From positions 9,290,247 to 9,354,246 of the forward strand of contig NC_049985.1 of the NCBI RefSeq assembly GCF_000003815.2: a stretch of 64,000 nt of DNA, written 5' to 3'. Within the stretch, counting starts at the first letter, position 1; each line of letters opens with the position of its first letter. The notes under the pieces are model-generated. The model was not told where the DNA came from. It did no database searches and worked only from the letters and a program-made list of their open reading frames with translations. Source of the DNA: Branchiostoma floridae. Lineage: Eukaryota; Chordata; Leptocardii; Amphioxiformes; Branchiostomatidae. This document shows positions 34,079-46,785 of the stretch, one piece after another. Position numbers and translations under genes: made by a program.

Positions 34079-37000
34079 TCAAGACTCCACTTCTTTTGGT
34101 CCCATCAAGTGTTCATCTGCGTGTCGTGAGGTACCGTCTGTCGACAAGTCCTGCACCTCAGAGTCCAGTTCGTTACTGGAGGCGATCAGTGACTGGTCCA
34201 GCTCATGGCCCTCCGAGCTCACCCCCTTGGTGGGGGACTCCAGAGGTGGGAGAGAGTTGGAGGTGGTCACCACACTGTCCGTAGTGGCACTCAGGTGAGC
34301 AAGCACACCTGACGTTACTGTGGACGACAGGAAAGGGTTGGATTTACTCAGAATGGGCGACAGGCCGATGGGTGTGGTTGGGGACGCCACGACGCCGATG
34401 TAAGTTGGTGTAGCAATGTAAGTGTGGCCATGGTTGGGGAGATGTGAGATACTGCTCAAGTCTAGAGGGCTGGGACAGATGACCGTGGGGCTGACCACGG
34501 TCACCAGGGTAGCCTGTTGATCCGGCCCTGTAGAGGAAGCAATGACAAATTCCTGGGCACCGGGAATGGTGAGGTCGGCCTGCGAGCTACCGTCGTTCGG
34601 GGAGGAGTCCCCGTCCCCATCAGATGTATCCCCGCTCTGCTCCGCAGCCAGTTTTTTCTCCAGCTCCTGTCGTTTCTGCTCCTGTCGAGCCTGCTGCAGC
34701 TCCTGCTGCTTCCTGAGCCACGCCTCCTGCTGGTCCTGGTTCACGTAGTGTCCGTGGGACTTGATGTGCTTTCTGAGCGAGCTGGGGTCTGTGTATCTCT
34801 TGTTGCAGCCAGCCATCTTGCAGTAGTAAGGCTTCTCTACATAGTGAGTCCTCGTGTGCTTGAAACGGTCGCTGGAATTGGAGTATCGCTTGTTGCAACC
34901 TTCCACAGGGCACACATATGGTTTCTCTCCTGGAAAACATTAATGGGGCACAAGAGTGTACTTTTATTACTCTCACATTATTCTTGGGTTCTTGTGTCAT
35001 AGTATATGGACAACTAAATAGACAACTTGGCTCATCAACTATTTGGAAAAATAAAACTCTGCAATCTTTGACAGGTACAATGCAAATGTAGTTCGTCCAT
35101 CAATCAATGAAGACCACTTTATCTCCAATGTCATCCATCATTCAGCTTGTCATATGAGTCCACTGGTGGCTGTACATCCCCCCTACTTTCGCTTTCAAAA
35201 TGCCAATTACACAAAAGTAGAGCAATGTTCGATGGAGCGTTGGCTGCATTCGACAACACATGCTTGTGTCTGAATAAACTAGGAATAGATGGTTATACAC
35301 ACCTGTATGTGACCTGTTGTGAATCTTGAGGTTCTCCAGCCTTGAGAAGCACTTGTTACATCTGGGACATCTGTGTGGCTTTTCATTTGTGTGGGTTCGT
35401 ACATGGATCAACATCTTATACCTGCAAGAATAAGTAAAAAAAATCAGGATGTCTCCTCTCCTATCCGATAATATATCATATCATATCATATCATATCATA
35501 TCATATCATATCATATCACAAAGTCTGCATTTTCCCACTTGACTGCATTGAAGAATACTAGTACAGAATCTTTGACAAATATTACATTATAACACAAATA
35601 AAATAGACAGTACAGAAGGTGGTGTACTCTTTTGAATGCATTCCAAAACTCACTCATTTAGTATACATTAAGTATGGCTTAGGGACTTCCTACATGTTGC
35701 CCTTGAAATACTGAAAATAGCTTTCATATATTCAAGTGATGCAGTGTTACACAATTATAAAACTGAGCCTGTTCTGTGTCCCACCTTGCATTGAATCCCT
35801 TCCCTCTGCGAGCACAGCCCTCCCACCGGCAGCAGTACTCCACTTCCTTCTCAGGACGGATGTGAAGGTCATTCACATGGTTCACAAGGTCATCCAGTCG
35901 CTTAAATTTCTTCCCACACTTAGAAAAAAACAGGGACAGACAAGATTGGTACATGATACAGATTGTACAAAATTGCTCCTATGTAGCACTGTGTTGCCTG
36001 TGACAACATACAACAGGATTTTGTAAAAGTGCAAGACACATGGGACTGCAAGAGTCAAAGACACTAAGGACTATCATCATGAAGGCATTTGCAACTAGAT
36101 CAACTGTTGTACATGCTTTAGTTGGCAGGGCGGTACAGTAGCAAATTTGCAGTATTGTGGTTTATCTTATAATCATTTTACACTTTTCTTCTAAAAGATG
36201 ACATGATTTTCAGACCATCAGTCGTCATAGTGGACAACTCAACTAGCTTATTAACACTCCAGACAAAATATTTGGAAAGAGAAAGAATGACATACTATAT
36301 ACAAACACCACAGTAGGATACCATGCATGCAGAGGAAGCTTACAGTAGATTTAACCTTCTGCCACTTGCACTCAAACTCATCCTGCAGGGTGTTGCTAAG
36401 CAGGGCCCCGCCCGGTGACGTCACGTCCACCATGGTGTCCCCTGTCAGGAGGTAGGCAGGGATGGTTTGGGAGACGTGGGACACCGCTTGTTTGATGGTG
36501 GCATGCACGCTGTCATCGTGAGAAGTAGAAAACTGTGGAAATAGCAAATACCAAAATCATGTGCTTGTTTCATAGTTAACTGCAAATCAAACAAGCTACA
36601 ATTGACCTAAAGTTTTCAACCTTCTTATAGGTATTGCCAATGTACATTATCAGCCCTGAGAGGGGTATCAAATTACATGATAAGATTGAATACTTCAAGT
36701 TTTCATAGTCCTAATCAAACAACAAGGTAATACAAGTTTAAGCAGCCTTATTCTAAAAATAGGTTACACCAAACAATGGCTGTTACCAAAATAAGTAAAC
36801 TTCTAGGTACTCTATAACCAAAATTTTAATAATTGATGCAGTTGCAACAGACCACAAACAGAATAACCTCATTTCATTTAGACTACAAGCAAGAAAGAAA
36901 TAAAATTAGTCTTTTATACTGCAGAACCAATTTTGTAGCCTATGTGAAGTTTGTTTGATTCTGGAAATTCTGGAAAACAGCTGAACCCATGAAAACAACC

Positions 37001-38970
37001 ATCATCAAACTAAAGCAGTACTTTTACCCTACACCACAAACTACTACACATGTACATTGAAATAAGACTTTGAATCCTTTCTCTACAATTTGTGTACATA
37101 GCGCAATGCTAAACTTCCTTCCAAAACTGAAGTGTACAAGGATCAAATTTTAAATGACCACTGTCACCTTCTTCACGATCGATGTTACAAAATTCAAGAA
37201 AGTTTAGCATTGTACTATGGTTACCCATTACAGTGTACCGGTACAAAACCAGTTTAATTTTTCTTTTTGGACTGGTCCAGAAGAACCAGACCTGAAAAAA
37301 ATCAGAAGACCGGATTTTGGACCAATTAGAAAATGAACAGATTATACCTGCATCTGTACCTGGTTCTCTGGACCTGGACCGGACATGGACCTGAATTTTC
37401 TGTACTGGTACCCACCCCTACTACCCACACAGATGAGCTTCCATGAAAATGTGTGTACATAGTGTTTTAGTTTGGCAAGTTGGGTGCAATTGCAGAGTGT
37501 TTAAGGTTAGATAACAGATACAGTGAGGCAAGCTTACGTTGATGACAGCATCATCAGGTGTCATCCCCATGGAGTCACTGTCGCTCTGTCTGGAGTCTCC
37601 TCCATCCACAGACAGATGTCCAGGCAGGTTCCCTGCTAACAAGCCTGTCGGCTCCAGAACCGCAGACACCACAGGAGAGTCAATCAAACTGGGGGGAAAG
37701 AATGTTGTTAAGAATAATGTCTAGGATATACATGTAAAACAGCTGTTCTTCTATACATAGGTTATCTCAATAATGCATCTACCTACCAGTAGGACGCATG
37801 TTGGACACATGATTTGTAGTTTACATTCCGCACTTGTCCAATAACCATCTTACCAACATCATTTTTACTGCCGTATTTCTTCTGATAAAAGACGCACCCC
37901 AAATTAAGTGTCCCTGCATTTTTCCTGTGAAATACATTTGTACAGCAAGCTAGTGCTCAATCAACTCAGGCTGCAGGACAAAGTCTATGCAAACCATGTA
38001 ATCGTAATTGGAATTGATTGGTTGATGCTACTGTACTTTTCCATAATTACATTGTAACATTCTATCATATTAACATACTATTTTTGGTTTTGACAAAGCC
38101 GGAGGTATGCTGAAAGCAGCTACAGCGTGGGCTTCTGTGTACGCCACTAATGATCTAACCTTTTAATATGCAAAACAAAACCTCCTGCTTAGAGAACCCA
38201 CCTTGAGGAGGCTATGTTGAGGGTTACAGTGGAGGTGATGGGGTTGTCTTCACTCAGCAGACCCAGGCTGACGGACGTGACGGGATCATGAAGCTCAGAC
38301 TCTACCAGCACACCTACAATAACACATGGCCACATTCCACACATCGCACTGGATACAAGCCTTATAAAGTCTAAGAAATAGCTCAGCTGATACCTGTTGC
38401 AAACGTAGTATAACCAAGGATCATTATACGAGTAGTTCTTGTATTACAAGAAGACCTTTCAATTATAAAATACTTTCCACCATTATATATTTAGACCTTA
38501 GTTTCTCCCACAATATCGTCTTGTATTGGACAGCAAATAATGCTCCTTCAGAGATCTCAGTTCTGTGCCGCTAGACCCATTTCATTCATTGTTTTGAACT
38601 TGAATTTTTTTTCTATCAAGACTACTTTTCAAGGTAATCCTAGAGCTGCCCAAATATTTATCATAATCTATAAAAAAAATAAAAGCAGCAAAATAACCAC
38701 TAATACATGACTTCATTTTCTACAGTAATTCCTATATTGGAAATAGAGAAAGAAACCCTTACCTGTCCCAGCCAGTACAGGTGACCTCTGTATGATGGAG
38801 ATATGGCCACCAGCCTCCTCGGAACTCAGACCATTGTTACTGGAGTCGTCTCCCTCCTGGTCCGATTGGCTGGGGCTGGGGACTCTGTCCTCCGTATCCA
38901 TGGTGATGCCGCCATCGCTATGCCGCTGTGTGCTGTCACACGTCATGTCCAAGGGCTCATCACTGTCCAT
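34079..38970 (-). CDS. GLIS2: Kruppel-like zinc finger transcription factor GLIS2
   Basis: Nuclear GLI/ZIC-related transcription factor; in vertebrates it maintains kidney architecture. Seven coding exons on the minus strand: 38970-38763, 38313-38202, 37688-37538, 36532-36356, 35918-35785, 35421-35303 and 34929-34079. Phases agree, giving 583 aa (human 524). The ATG lies directly after a 3' splice site, so a 5' untranslated exon exists further right. The N-terminus [10 protein letters not shown] resembles the human start, which also carries DEPLD. Five C2H2 fingers occupy about residues 212-355: [78 protein letters not shown] and [20 protein letters not shown] Gln/Arg-rich helix and a Ser/Thr/Pro-rich tail follow. 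The [12 protein letters not shown] insertion in finger 2 and the fingers overall match GLIS2 rather than GLIS1 or GLIS3. Confidence 0.95.
35470..35518. repeat. (TCATA)n pentanucleotide microsatellite
   Basis: About nine near-perfect TCATA units in the intron between two GLIS2 zinc-finger exons. Likely polymorphic. No other structure. Confidence 0.9.
37218..37424 (-). repeat. Dispersed repeat family, copy B (minus)
   Basis: Reverse complement of the family seen at 30835 and 42793. On the minus strand it starts GGGGTGGGTACCAGTACAG and ends with TTTTGTACCGGTACACTG. Shorter than the other copies through an internal deletion. It lies in the GLIS2 intron between exons 36356-36532 and 37538-37688. 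Confidence 0.7.
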
Positions 38971-39411
38971 CTAAAGACAAGGATGTCAAAGTTAAAATGC
39001 TGGCATTGGATAGGAAGTGAGAGATTTTCACATGTTGCAAAAATAGAAGCCTTATGCTATAACTCTGAACATAGCTTCAGCTCAGGTACCTACAATGTGA
39101 AACAGCATGGCACATTTGTGTTATAGTAGAAAGCTCTAATTAAAACTCTCCCTGACTGATGATTTACTTGCCAGTCCCTGCTGCCCTGCATATGACTTTC
39201 ACACATCAAATTCCTGAAGCTCTATGTGCATGTCTCACAAAATTAAATCACCCAGCAGAGGTAATCTGTGACGGTAGTAAATTCATTTACATTTGCAGTA
39301 GTTTTATGTCTTGCGTCACTTTGTTCTAAATTAACAGTTGAAACAATTCTGAAGTACAGTAGTCATACAAATGAAGCATATACAATATCCTTGGTGTCGT
39401 GAACTCGCACT

Positions 39412-39425
39412 GGGGGGGGGGGGGG
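39412..39425. repeat. Poly-G tract
   Basis: Fourteen consecutive G in the GLIS2 upstream region, a likely site of length variation or sequencing error. Confidence 0.9.
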
Positions 39426-40180
39426 TATTGCCATTGCCATGAAAACTGCAAAACTAAAACTACCACAAAAGTTTGAAGATCTATAGGATATTCATGTTCA
39501 TCCATAACAGAAGCATACCAGAATGCAATCCTGGTAGGAAGAACGAATTGAGCAAGTACATGTGGATCCTAACCAGTGCCGTCTCTCTGGGCTAACAAAA
39601 GTGGGAAGTACACACTAGCAGGGCAATCTATCACTAGTATCAGCCAGACAGGGCATGTGACAATGATATAACACTTCATAGACTCATGATGCATTTCCCA
39701 CAGCCAAAATGGGCAAAACAATGCAACACTGCCAGTGAAACAATTCAACGTTACTGTATATTGTTGTGAAACATTACCTTCCCCAGAACATGATAGAACA
39801 GAGCCTTTATCTACCCATCTGAGCGCACCACACATATAGACTACCAGGAATCTTTCAAGCTTTAGAAGAAAATGATAAGCAAGGTAGACAACAATGGTCG
39901 GCTGGCAGGTTATCTGCAGGGGTGCCATTCCTGACATTCCTGGCTCAAAGGAGGAGGGCTTGGAAACATTCCCGAATAAAGGGATCGCTGCCTGACATGT
40001 CAGCAGAGGCTGTGGGAACCATGTCAGCGCTGGAATCCTCCGGTTCCACTTCAGTAAAGGACATTGTGGCAAAGCTGCAGTAGCCAATAGAAGGAAGAAC
40101 GAAGGATGACAGCAGCTGATGCACCATTATTGAAAGACCTTTAAATTTACTATACTCTGTAGACTGTAGTAATGATAAAT

Positions 40181-40201
40181 CAAGGAGGTTGCACATCCTC
40201 G
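40181..40201. mobile_element. Probable decayed palindromic element
   Basis: The left arm CAAGGAGGTT is intact but the right arm is degraded to CATCCTCG. Flanks GATAAAT and GTTAAGT share five of seven bases. It fits an old copy of the family described at 26937. Confidence 0.35.
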
Positions 40202-40760
40202 GTTAAGTTTTATTTGGGCAAACCATTAACTTAAATAAAGACCGAAGTTTCATTGCATAGCAAGACAGGCACCATTGTTGACCAAAAGTGCTTGGCTTTC
40301 CCAAAAAAGTTTTCAGGATCTCAGGTGATGATCTAAACCTGTGATGGTTGAACTGCATGGTAGAAATTAGAATCGATGTCAGAGAAGGATGATCTGGATC
40401 TGGGTACCTGGATTCCAACCCTCCCGTCCCAATCTGTCTTGCATCATGACCTGAGCGCACCACATTCCTGTCCTCCTTTATCTCCAGACCAGGCCGCTCA
40501 CAAATCCAAGTTCAAACGGCGCGACCCCCTGCTAGGCATCCCGGGTCACTCTGATCTTGACCCCTCCTCTCAACAGCAATGCAAGATAATTGTCAGCCGG
40601 TTCTGCTTAATTCCTGTTCCAACATCTGCTGGTGTATATCTAACAGGAAAGTCTTACTTCTAGAATATGGCGAAAAATATGTCAAGATTATACCTATTGA
40701 CCTAGATTCTGGATTCTGACAATATCTTCAAGATATGTTAAATGTCACTGCAAAGAATAT

Positions 40761-40806
40761 GTCCTGTCAGGGAGGTTGAATTCTTTTTCAACCTCCTTGG
40801 TCCTGT
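40761..40806. mobile_element. Tiny palindromic element with 7-bp target-site duplication (copy 5)
   Basis: Element 40768-40799 (32 bp): left arm CAGGGAGGTTGAA (one mismatch) and right arm TTCAACCTCCTTG. It is flanked by GTCCTGT on both sides (40761-40767 and 40800-40806). It lies in the GLIS2 upstream region. Confidence 0.8.
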
Positions 40807-42792
40807 CCTTTTTTTCTGTCATTTTTTAATCCCTACTTTTTGTATAATTGATACCTTATGCTATAGTATATGGGAAGCAAATAATGTACATGATAGAATA
40901 GGAAGAGACAAATTCAAAACTTGTATCTAGGCCTGAAGGGCAGAAGATGGCCCCTGGCATGTTACCTATTACAGAAGCTGTTTGAAGTGGCAATAGACTT
41001 GAAACAAAGTGGATCTGGTTACGCTGCTGTCTGCCAAAAGGTCACCGGGGTCACAAGATGCTCAAGTTATCCCTGGTGAGACTGGGTGTGTGTTCTCAAC
41101 AATATTATGGCTCGGAAATGTCTTGCTGACTCAGACAAGGAGGTCTAATACTTTGTACAAGTTTCCATCTTCTATTCTAGTTGTGTAACACCTTGTTACC
41201 AAGTTACCCCATCAACCTGACCCACTTTCATAGCAAAGGTGTGATACTACTTTGATTACAAAAAGGTTATGAAAACGGAGTTCATACTTTTTCTGTTATC
41301 GTGTTCACAAACCAGGAAACAAGTGTGAAAACATAACGCCCTTGCCAGGTTGGTTTGGCAGACGAGACAAGAACACTCTTGTCTAGCTGGAAAGCTTATT
41401 CCTAGCCCAGCCATGGGCAAGTTCACCTGCCAAATTAGTACTGGTTCAAAGCCTAAGTCAGCAGAAAGAAGGTCAAAAGCCACCTCCAGATTTGTCAGTT
41501 ACACTGTCTGGAGCACCAGTGACGGGAACACCCTTGTCTGCAATATTCAATGAACTTCTCCCATGTGAACCATCCTAAACATGCAGTGATGAACCGTATC
41601 AAAATCAGTATCTCCGGCCTTGCATGTGGTGAACATTAAATCAATGATAACCTAAAATTCTAAAACTTCCAAACCTAGTGCATAGCTGAGCTGACAATCT
41701 CTGCATACCACATTCCTATCAAAGTTAAGGAGTAAATCTACAAGATGTTTCTAATTAGGTAAACGGGACAAGAACTGTGCCAAGATAAATACAATCACTC
41801 TCAGAGTTCTAGACAGAAAATACATATCATTCCTGAGTTTGACTACCATACTACTCTTCAAAATGCCTGTTCTAATTGTTCCAAATAACATTCTTACAAA
41901 GAAGGATTAAAAATGCCTGCCAAGAGTTTCATTATTACACTTTTTTTTTACAGACGAATTTATCCAGCCTATAGAATGTATATCCCTCCAAAGAACAGCT
42001 TACCTTTAACACTGAAGATAGCACTTCCAACAGACTGCTTGTGACTTACTGACAACAGGAACATGGATTCTGAACGACTGTCCTATTCTGGTACCAGTTA
42101 ACCAGTTTCATCTATGCCACAACATTTACAGACAAGAAAAGCAACTACCCCTAAATGACAGAAGTGTGCACCTGTAGATCCATGAATGGACCCAGATAGC
42201 CACCTAGGGGGTACTTTTACTCTAAGTAGGTCTCAGACTGTTGATCTTGGGCTATCCGATGTCTCCCAGTCAATGTCAGGCTCTGCAGGGGGCGACCCCC
42301 CACACTGCCCACTCAAGGCAAATATTTACCAACATTGGACCTTCTTACAGCCTGCCCCAGCACAAAGACTAGTCATGTTGGTCCTGGTCTGATGGAAACA
42401 GAGAAAGCATGGGGACAGCTTGTTTACAGACATGTATCACACTGGCAAGCAGAATCTCAACCCACATGTATACTATTACTCCCAATCTACTTAATGTTCA
42501 CACAAAATAGTCGCTGCAGAGGATTAGAAGTGTAAAAGACCTGTTTGTGCAAGAAACAGTACACACCAATACGTCATTCTCTACAGTGTGGTGAGGTCTC
42601 AGCTACGTGTGTGACACAGTTCTGACAGCATAGCTACCAGTGTCTGTAAATATACACACTGTCATCTCGGACCACCAGCATCTTGATAGGCAGTGCCTTG
42701 TTCTTATGACAAATGTGATTACTTGTTCAACAACATTTAAGTATCCCCTTTTGGTAGGTCAAAATAGCCAATCCTCAGCACATAGTCAGGAC

Positions 42793-43165
42793 TAGGGGTG
42801 GGTACTAGTACAGAAAAGTCAGGTACAGGTACAGTCCAGATCCAGAGGATCCAACCTGGACCTAATTATCTGTGAAAACTTATGAATGGGTGATACTCAA
42901 AACAATGCTACAAAGGATTCTGTTTCTGTGTTTGGTGGAGCATCCAACGTCCATTGGCATTAAAATTCTATCTTCATGTAAACAACCCTAACCCTCTAGA
43001 CCAAGTGTGACCGCAGAAGCAAAAATCACTATCAACGTGAACGACTGCCAATATAATCTGTTCATCTTTGATTCGGTCCAACATCTCGTACACTGATTTT
43101 TTTCAGGTCTGGTTTTTATGGACCGCTCCAACAAGAAAAAAACAGTTTTGTACTGGTACACCGCA
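42793..43165 (+). repeat. Dispersed repeat family, copy C
   Basis: Starts GGGGTGGGTACTAGTACAG, then GGTACAGG/GGTCC motifs, GATACTCAAAACAATG and GCTACAAAGGAT. It ends TTTTTTTCAGGTCTGG then TTTTGTACTGGTACAC. Same organisation as copy A at 30835. TACCAGTAC-like ends in inverted orientation suggest a non-autonomous DNA element. Confidence 0.7.
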
Positions 43166-44893
43166 AATCATCTAAAATCATCTAAGAATATTCTCTTGAA
43201 CCTTCTTAAAAGAAAGGTCCAAAAGTTATTTACATGGTTTGTAATGAAGCTCAGTCCATATTAACATATCTGTCTGTAAGACTCCGTATTACTATCCCTG
43301 CTATAACATACTGAAGTCTTGAGTATGATGAATGAACATAGAGAAGAAGGTAGATAATACAAGATAACAACAAAACTTTTCAAAATTCAACTCATAATAA
43401 ACCATGATACATGTACATGTATTCATAATAGGACTTGAAGTGGAAGTTTCTCTCTTTGATTTGTACTTGGTAGGAAATACTGCATCAGGAATGTTGACAG
43501 GTCTAGCCTCCAACTACAATGCCAGTCTTCACATTAGCCCTGTGACTGTCAACCGGTGGTCCCCTGTGCTGCAGTTATCATCACTGGAGGTCCCCTTCCC
43601 CAAACACAGCTGCAGGTATTTCTGAGAATCACCACTATATTTGTGCAGATAATAACTTCCATAGTAAAACCTACCATAGCATTATTTGGCTTTGCACAAA
43701 GGTTGAACCTTCCCCAAAATAGCCTGCACCTGAACAATCTGGCAACCAAGGACAAACAAATGGAAATCTGCCCTCCAGGGTGTGTGGAACCTTTGAAAGA
43801 AGTTGCATTACAAGAAGCTATCCAAATAGACCCTTAGACTTCAAGGAGGACTGATGCACAGGAGCAAAGGTTTCATGGAGCGACTTGCCACATCTAACTT
43901 GAGCCAGGTCCTAGTCTTCACATTTGTGGACGAAGAAAAAGAATTGTTTAAAAATAAAATGATGTTAAATCATGTCTACTGGAGCAATGTAGAGATCATC
44001 ATCATCATTTGTCATGTAAAGAAAAGATCTATCTGTATAAGATGAGTAAACAGAATTAATTATACTTCTGGTTATACAATGGTACTGACATGAAAAAAAC
44101 ATGCGCTGACATTTGCACACATCTAAAAAAAACATATTCTTATAATGTATGAAGGCTTTCAAAGTTCAAATACCTCTTCAAAATTGGATAAGCCAGAGAG
44201 ATGGCAACTACATGTACAATGTACCATCCATACACCCATTGTGCCTGGTTTCGTCAATTCCCCCCAGGAGTCAAAATCAGCAAGGTTATCTTGAACTTGT
44301 CTTACAAAGTGCCTATATTAACCATCAGATTTTAACAATGGAAAGGTTATCTTCAAACACTGACATCTCCTGGGGACAACCTTGATCAACAGGAAGCCCT
44401 GTATAAGACCTGTTTAGACTAGGACCAGTCAGTTTTAAGGGGTCTCAGTGGGTCCTTGCAAAAATCTGAGTCCAATCTAGAAGGCTTTTTTCTAACCTGT
44501 TTCAGAAGTGCAGCCAGACATCCTTCTGAGTAGGGCTTAGTCACTCTCCAAGCAGAGGTTAGGCTCCTGCTGGTTTGGGGGAATTTTCTAAGCATTATTG
44601 GGCTTTCTATTTTGTCAAGTTTTCTTTTTGTCTGCCAACCTGGCAGAAAACCGGACAAATACAATAGAAAACCCCATAAATGTCATGAGACAGTGGAACC
44701 TAACCTATGCTTGGAGAGTTGGGTTTAGGGCCAATTTTCTGAAGAAGACAGATCTTTCTGGTCACAAAGTTTACCTGAAACCAGGTCCTATACATATTAT
44801 GTCATCCTTGGAGTCTGAAACCAGTTCATGTACAGGAGGTGGTTTGTGGTGAGGATACAAGAAACTGATCCAGCTCCTGAATGCTTGGGTTTA

Positions 44894-45132
44894 AAAGCAA
44901 GCCTGGGATACTTTCCAAAAACTGAAAGAAGCCATCCTGTCTAGCTGCAATAAAAGTAAAACAATGGCTTATTCAATGTCTTGATTAGCCTTAATTGTTT
45001 GTATATTGCTTTGAAAGCAAGGCTGAAAAACTTTCTGAAAAACTCAAAGAAGCCATCCTGTTTAGTAACAATCAAAGTAAAACAATGGCCTATTCAATGC
45101 CTTGATTGGACCTAATTCTTTGTATATTGCTG
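44894..45132 (+). repeat. Tandem duplication, about 120-bp unit, two copies
   Basis: Copies at about 44894-45010 and 45014-45132 share AGAAGCCATCCTGT, AGTAAAACAATGGC, TATTCAATG and TTTGTATATTGCT with scattered differences. Non-coding. Confidence 0.8.
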
Positions 45133-45161
45133 ACAGTGACATGGTGAGAGGTCCTATTCTC

Positions 45162-45305
45162 CAAGCAGAGGTTGATGGGGAAAATAAATGGTGACCTTTT
45201 CCTTATGAGTATATGCCATCTTTCTCTGTCAGCTATCCCCACCACTGACATAAAAAGACTGTATACAAGTATGGGTCACCATTTTCCCCATCAACCTCTG
45301 CTTTG
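45162..45305. repeat. Inverted repeat, about 33-bp arms
   Basis: CAAGCAGAGGTTGATGGGG at 45162 is mirrored by CCCCATCAACCTCTGCTTTG ending at 45305. The arms continue into GGTGACC/GGTCACC near the loop with a small indel. The spacer is about 77 bp. A single related arm, CCAAGCAGAGGTTAGG, lies near 44548. Confidence 0.75.
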
Positions 45306-45767
45306 AGAGTCGACAGGTCCATCTCTAGAGCCTCCTTCACACACTCTTCAGACCCTGGTAAGATTAGCACAGGTTGTGCAAAATTGGGCCCAGGCGAGAT
45401 GCTTGCAGAACAAAAAATAAAAGTGTGCACCAATGAGTCATGAACTACATTGTAATTTGTATATACAAACTATACTCATGACTAATTTTTGAAGTTGTTT
45501 GTTTTGTTGTCTTTTATATTACACCTTTTATTCCCGAAGGCTGCCAGGCCAGGCCCTTGTTTGGAAATGTGACCGTAGCAATAGTTTGCTTGATCTGTAT
45601 CCAAGGAAACCAGATTCAGGGTTAGTCTCTGTCATGTGACTGAGCCCTTGAGGGCAGGAAATCAGGCTAATTCTGTCTGTTCTACAAACCTGGGCCTCCT
45701 CAGTTCAGTTCAAACATTTGCTACATTTGTCTGAGGTTTCGGGAACTGAAGTTTCCTCATGGGAAAG

Positions 45768-45819
45768 TTGAACCCAAGGAGGTTGAAAAGGGTCCCCTTT
45801 TCAACCTCCTTGTTGAAAC
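45768..45819. mobile_element. Tiny palindromic element (copy 6, imperfect target repeat)
   Basis: Element 45775-45812 (38 bp): arms CAAGGAGGTTGAAAAGGG and CCCCTTTTCAACCTCCTTG, nearly fully self-complementary. Flanks TTGAACC and TTGAAAC match at six of seven bases. Confidence 0.65.
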
Positions 45820-46773
45820 CATGTAGATCTGCATTTTTTTGCTGTTGTTGTTGCAAATAAAAAGTGCAAATAAAAAGTTAAGATAGGAAAAGCAAATTTT
45901 GATATCTTAAGACTTAACAAATTTGATGCTCCTAACAATCCAACAGAAGGTTCCTAAGGAATAACACCTTGAGTACAAAAAGACCAGGTGTGGTGTATGG
46001 TGACCTATAGCCCATATAAAACCGTTTCATTGTACCATGCAGAAGTTCTAGTTCTACAATGATTATGATTCAAATGTTTTTAGATGTAAATCTTCAAACA
46101 CAAATCTTTCATAGACTCTACTGTGAGAAAACCAACCCCAGTAATGCACATGTCCACATAAACAAACAAACAAACAAACACATTGCATATTAGGAAAACA
46201 ACTTGTGGCTCTCATGGCATATCAACTCATTCCATGTTCATAAGGCCATGGTTGACATTAATACTGGAAGTCATTAAAATCAACAAAAACTGCTGCATGA
46301 GAAACCATAGAAAGTAATGTTATTTTAGTTCAATGATTAATTAAGCCTTAGGGTGACAAAAGGGAAAACAAGCTTTGCAGGCAGAGTATTTGGTACACAA
46401 GAACTTCCTGAATCCATAAACCATATAACCTGTGTATGATTATCCCACCACTCCCCCAACATTCCAGCCTTGCTGTGTGCCTCCACAACAGTCTTGACTC
46501 CTGCGGTGTGCTGACTGGGATTGGCCGCTCTACAACCGCCTGCAGATACACAACCTCCGCAAACCGCCAACGGTTTCGGGCCCACCCGCCCCTATTCCAC
46601 TCAACTTTCCCTCACCCACCTTGCCTCTGTGGTCTAAAGCTCCCTAGAATCGGTGAAGTAAGTTCGGGGAGTTGATCTGAAGGCTCACATCGCCGAAAAG
46701 CAGAAGATGAGGCCCGTCCAGTCTCAACAACCCTTTGAAAATCTGGGCTCTGTCAGCATGGAGCCTTGGACAG

Positions 46774-46785
46774 TGCGCATGCGCC
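46774..46785. promoter_or_regulatory. NRF1-type site in candidate GLIS2/TFAP4 promoter region
   Basis: TGCGCATGCGCC contains the palindromic NRF1 core GCGCATGCGC. It lies in a locally GC-rich stretch with a CACGTG box 87 bp downstream at 46872-46877, about 1.15 kb before the TFAP4 start codon. It may mark the transcription start of one or both genes. Confidence 0.5.

Noticed and set aside
35470-35518. Possible regulatory repeat array
   Set aside because: A simple TCATA microsatellite with no other structure.
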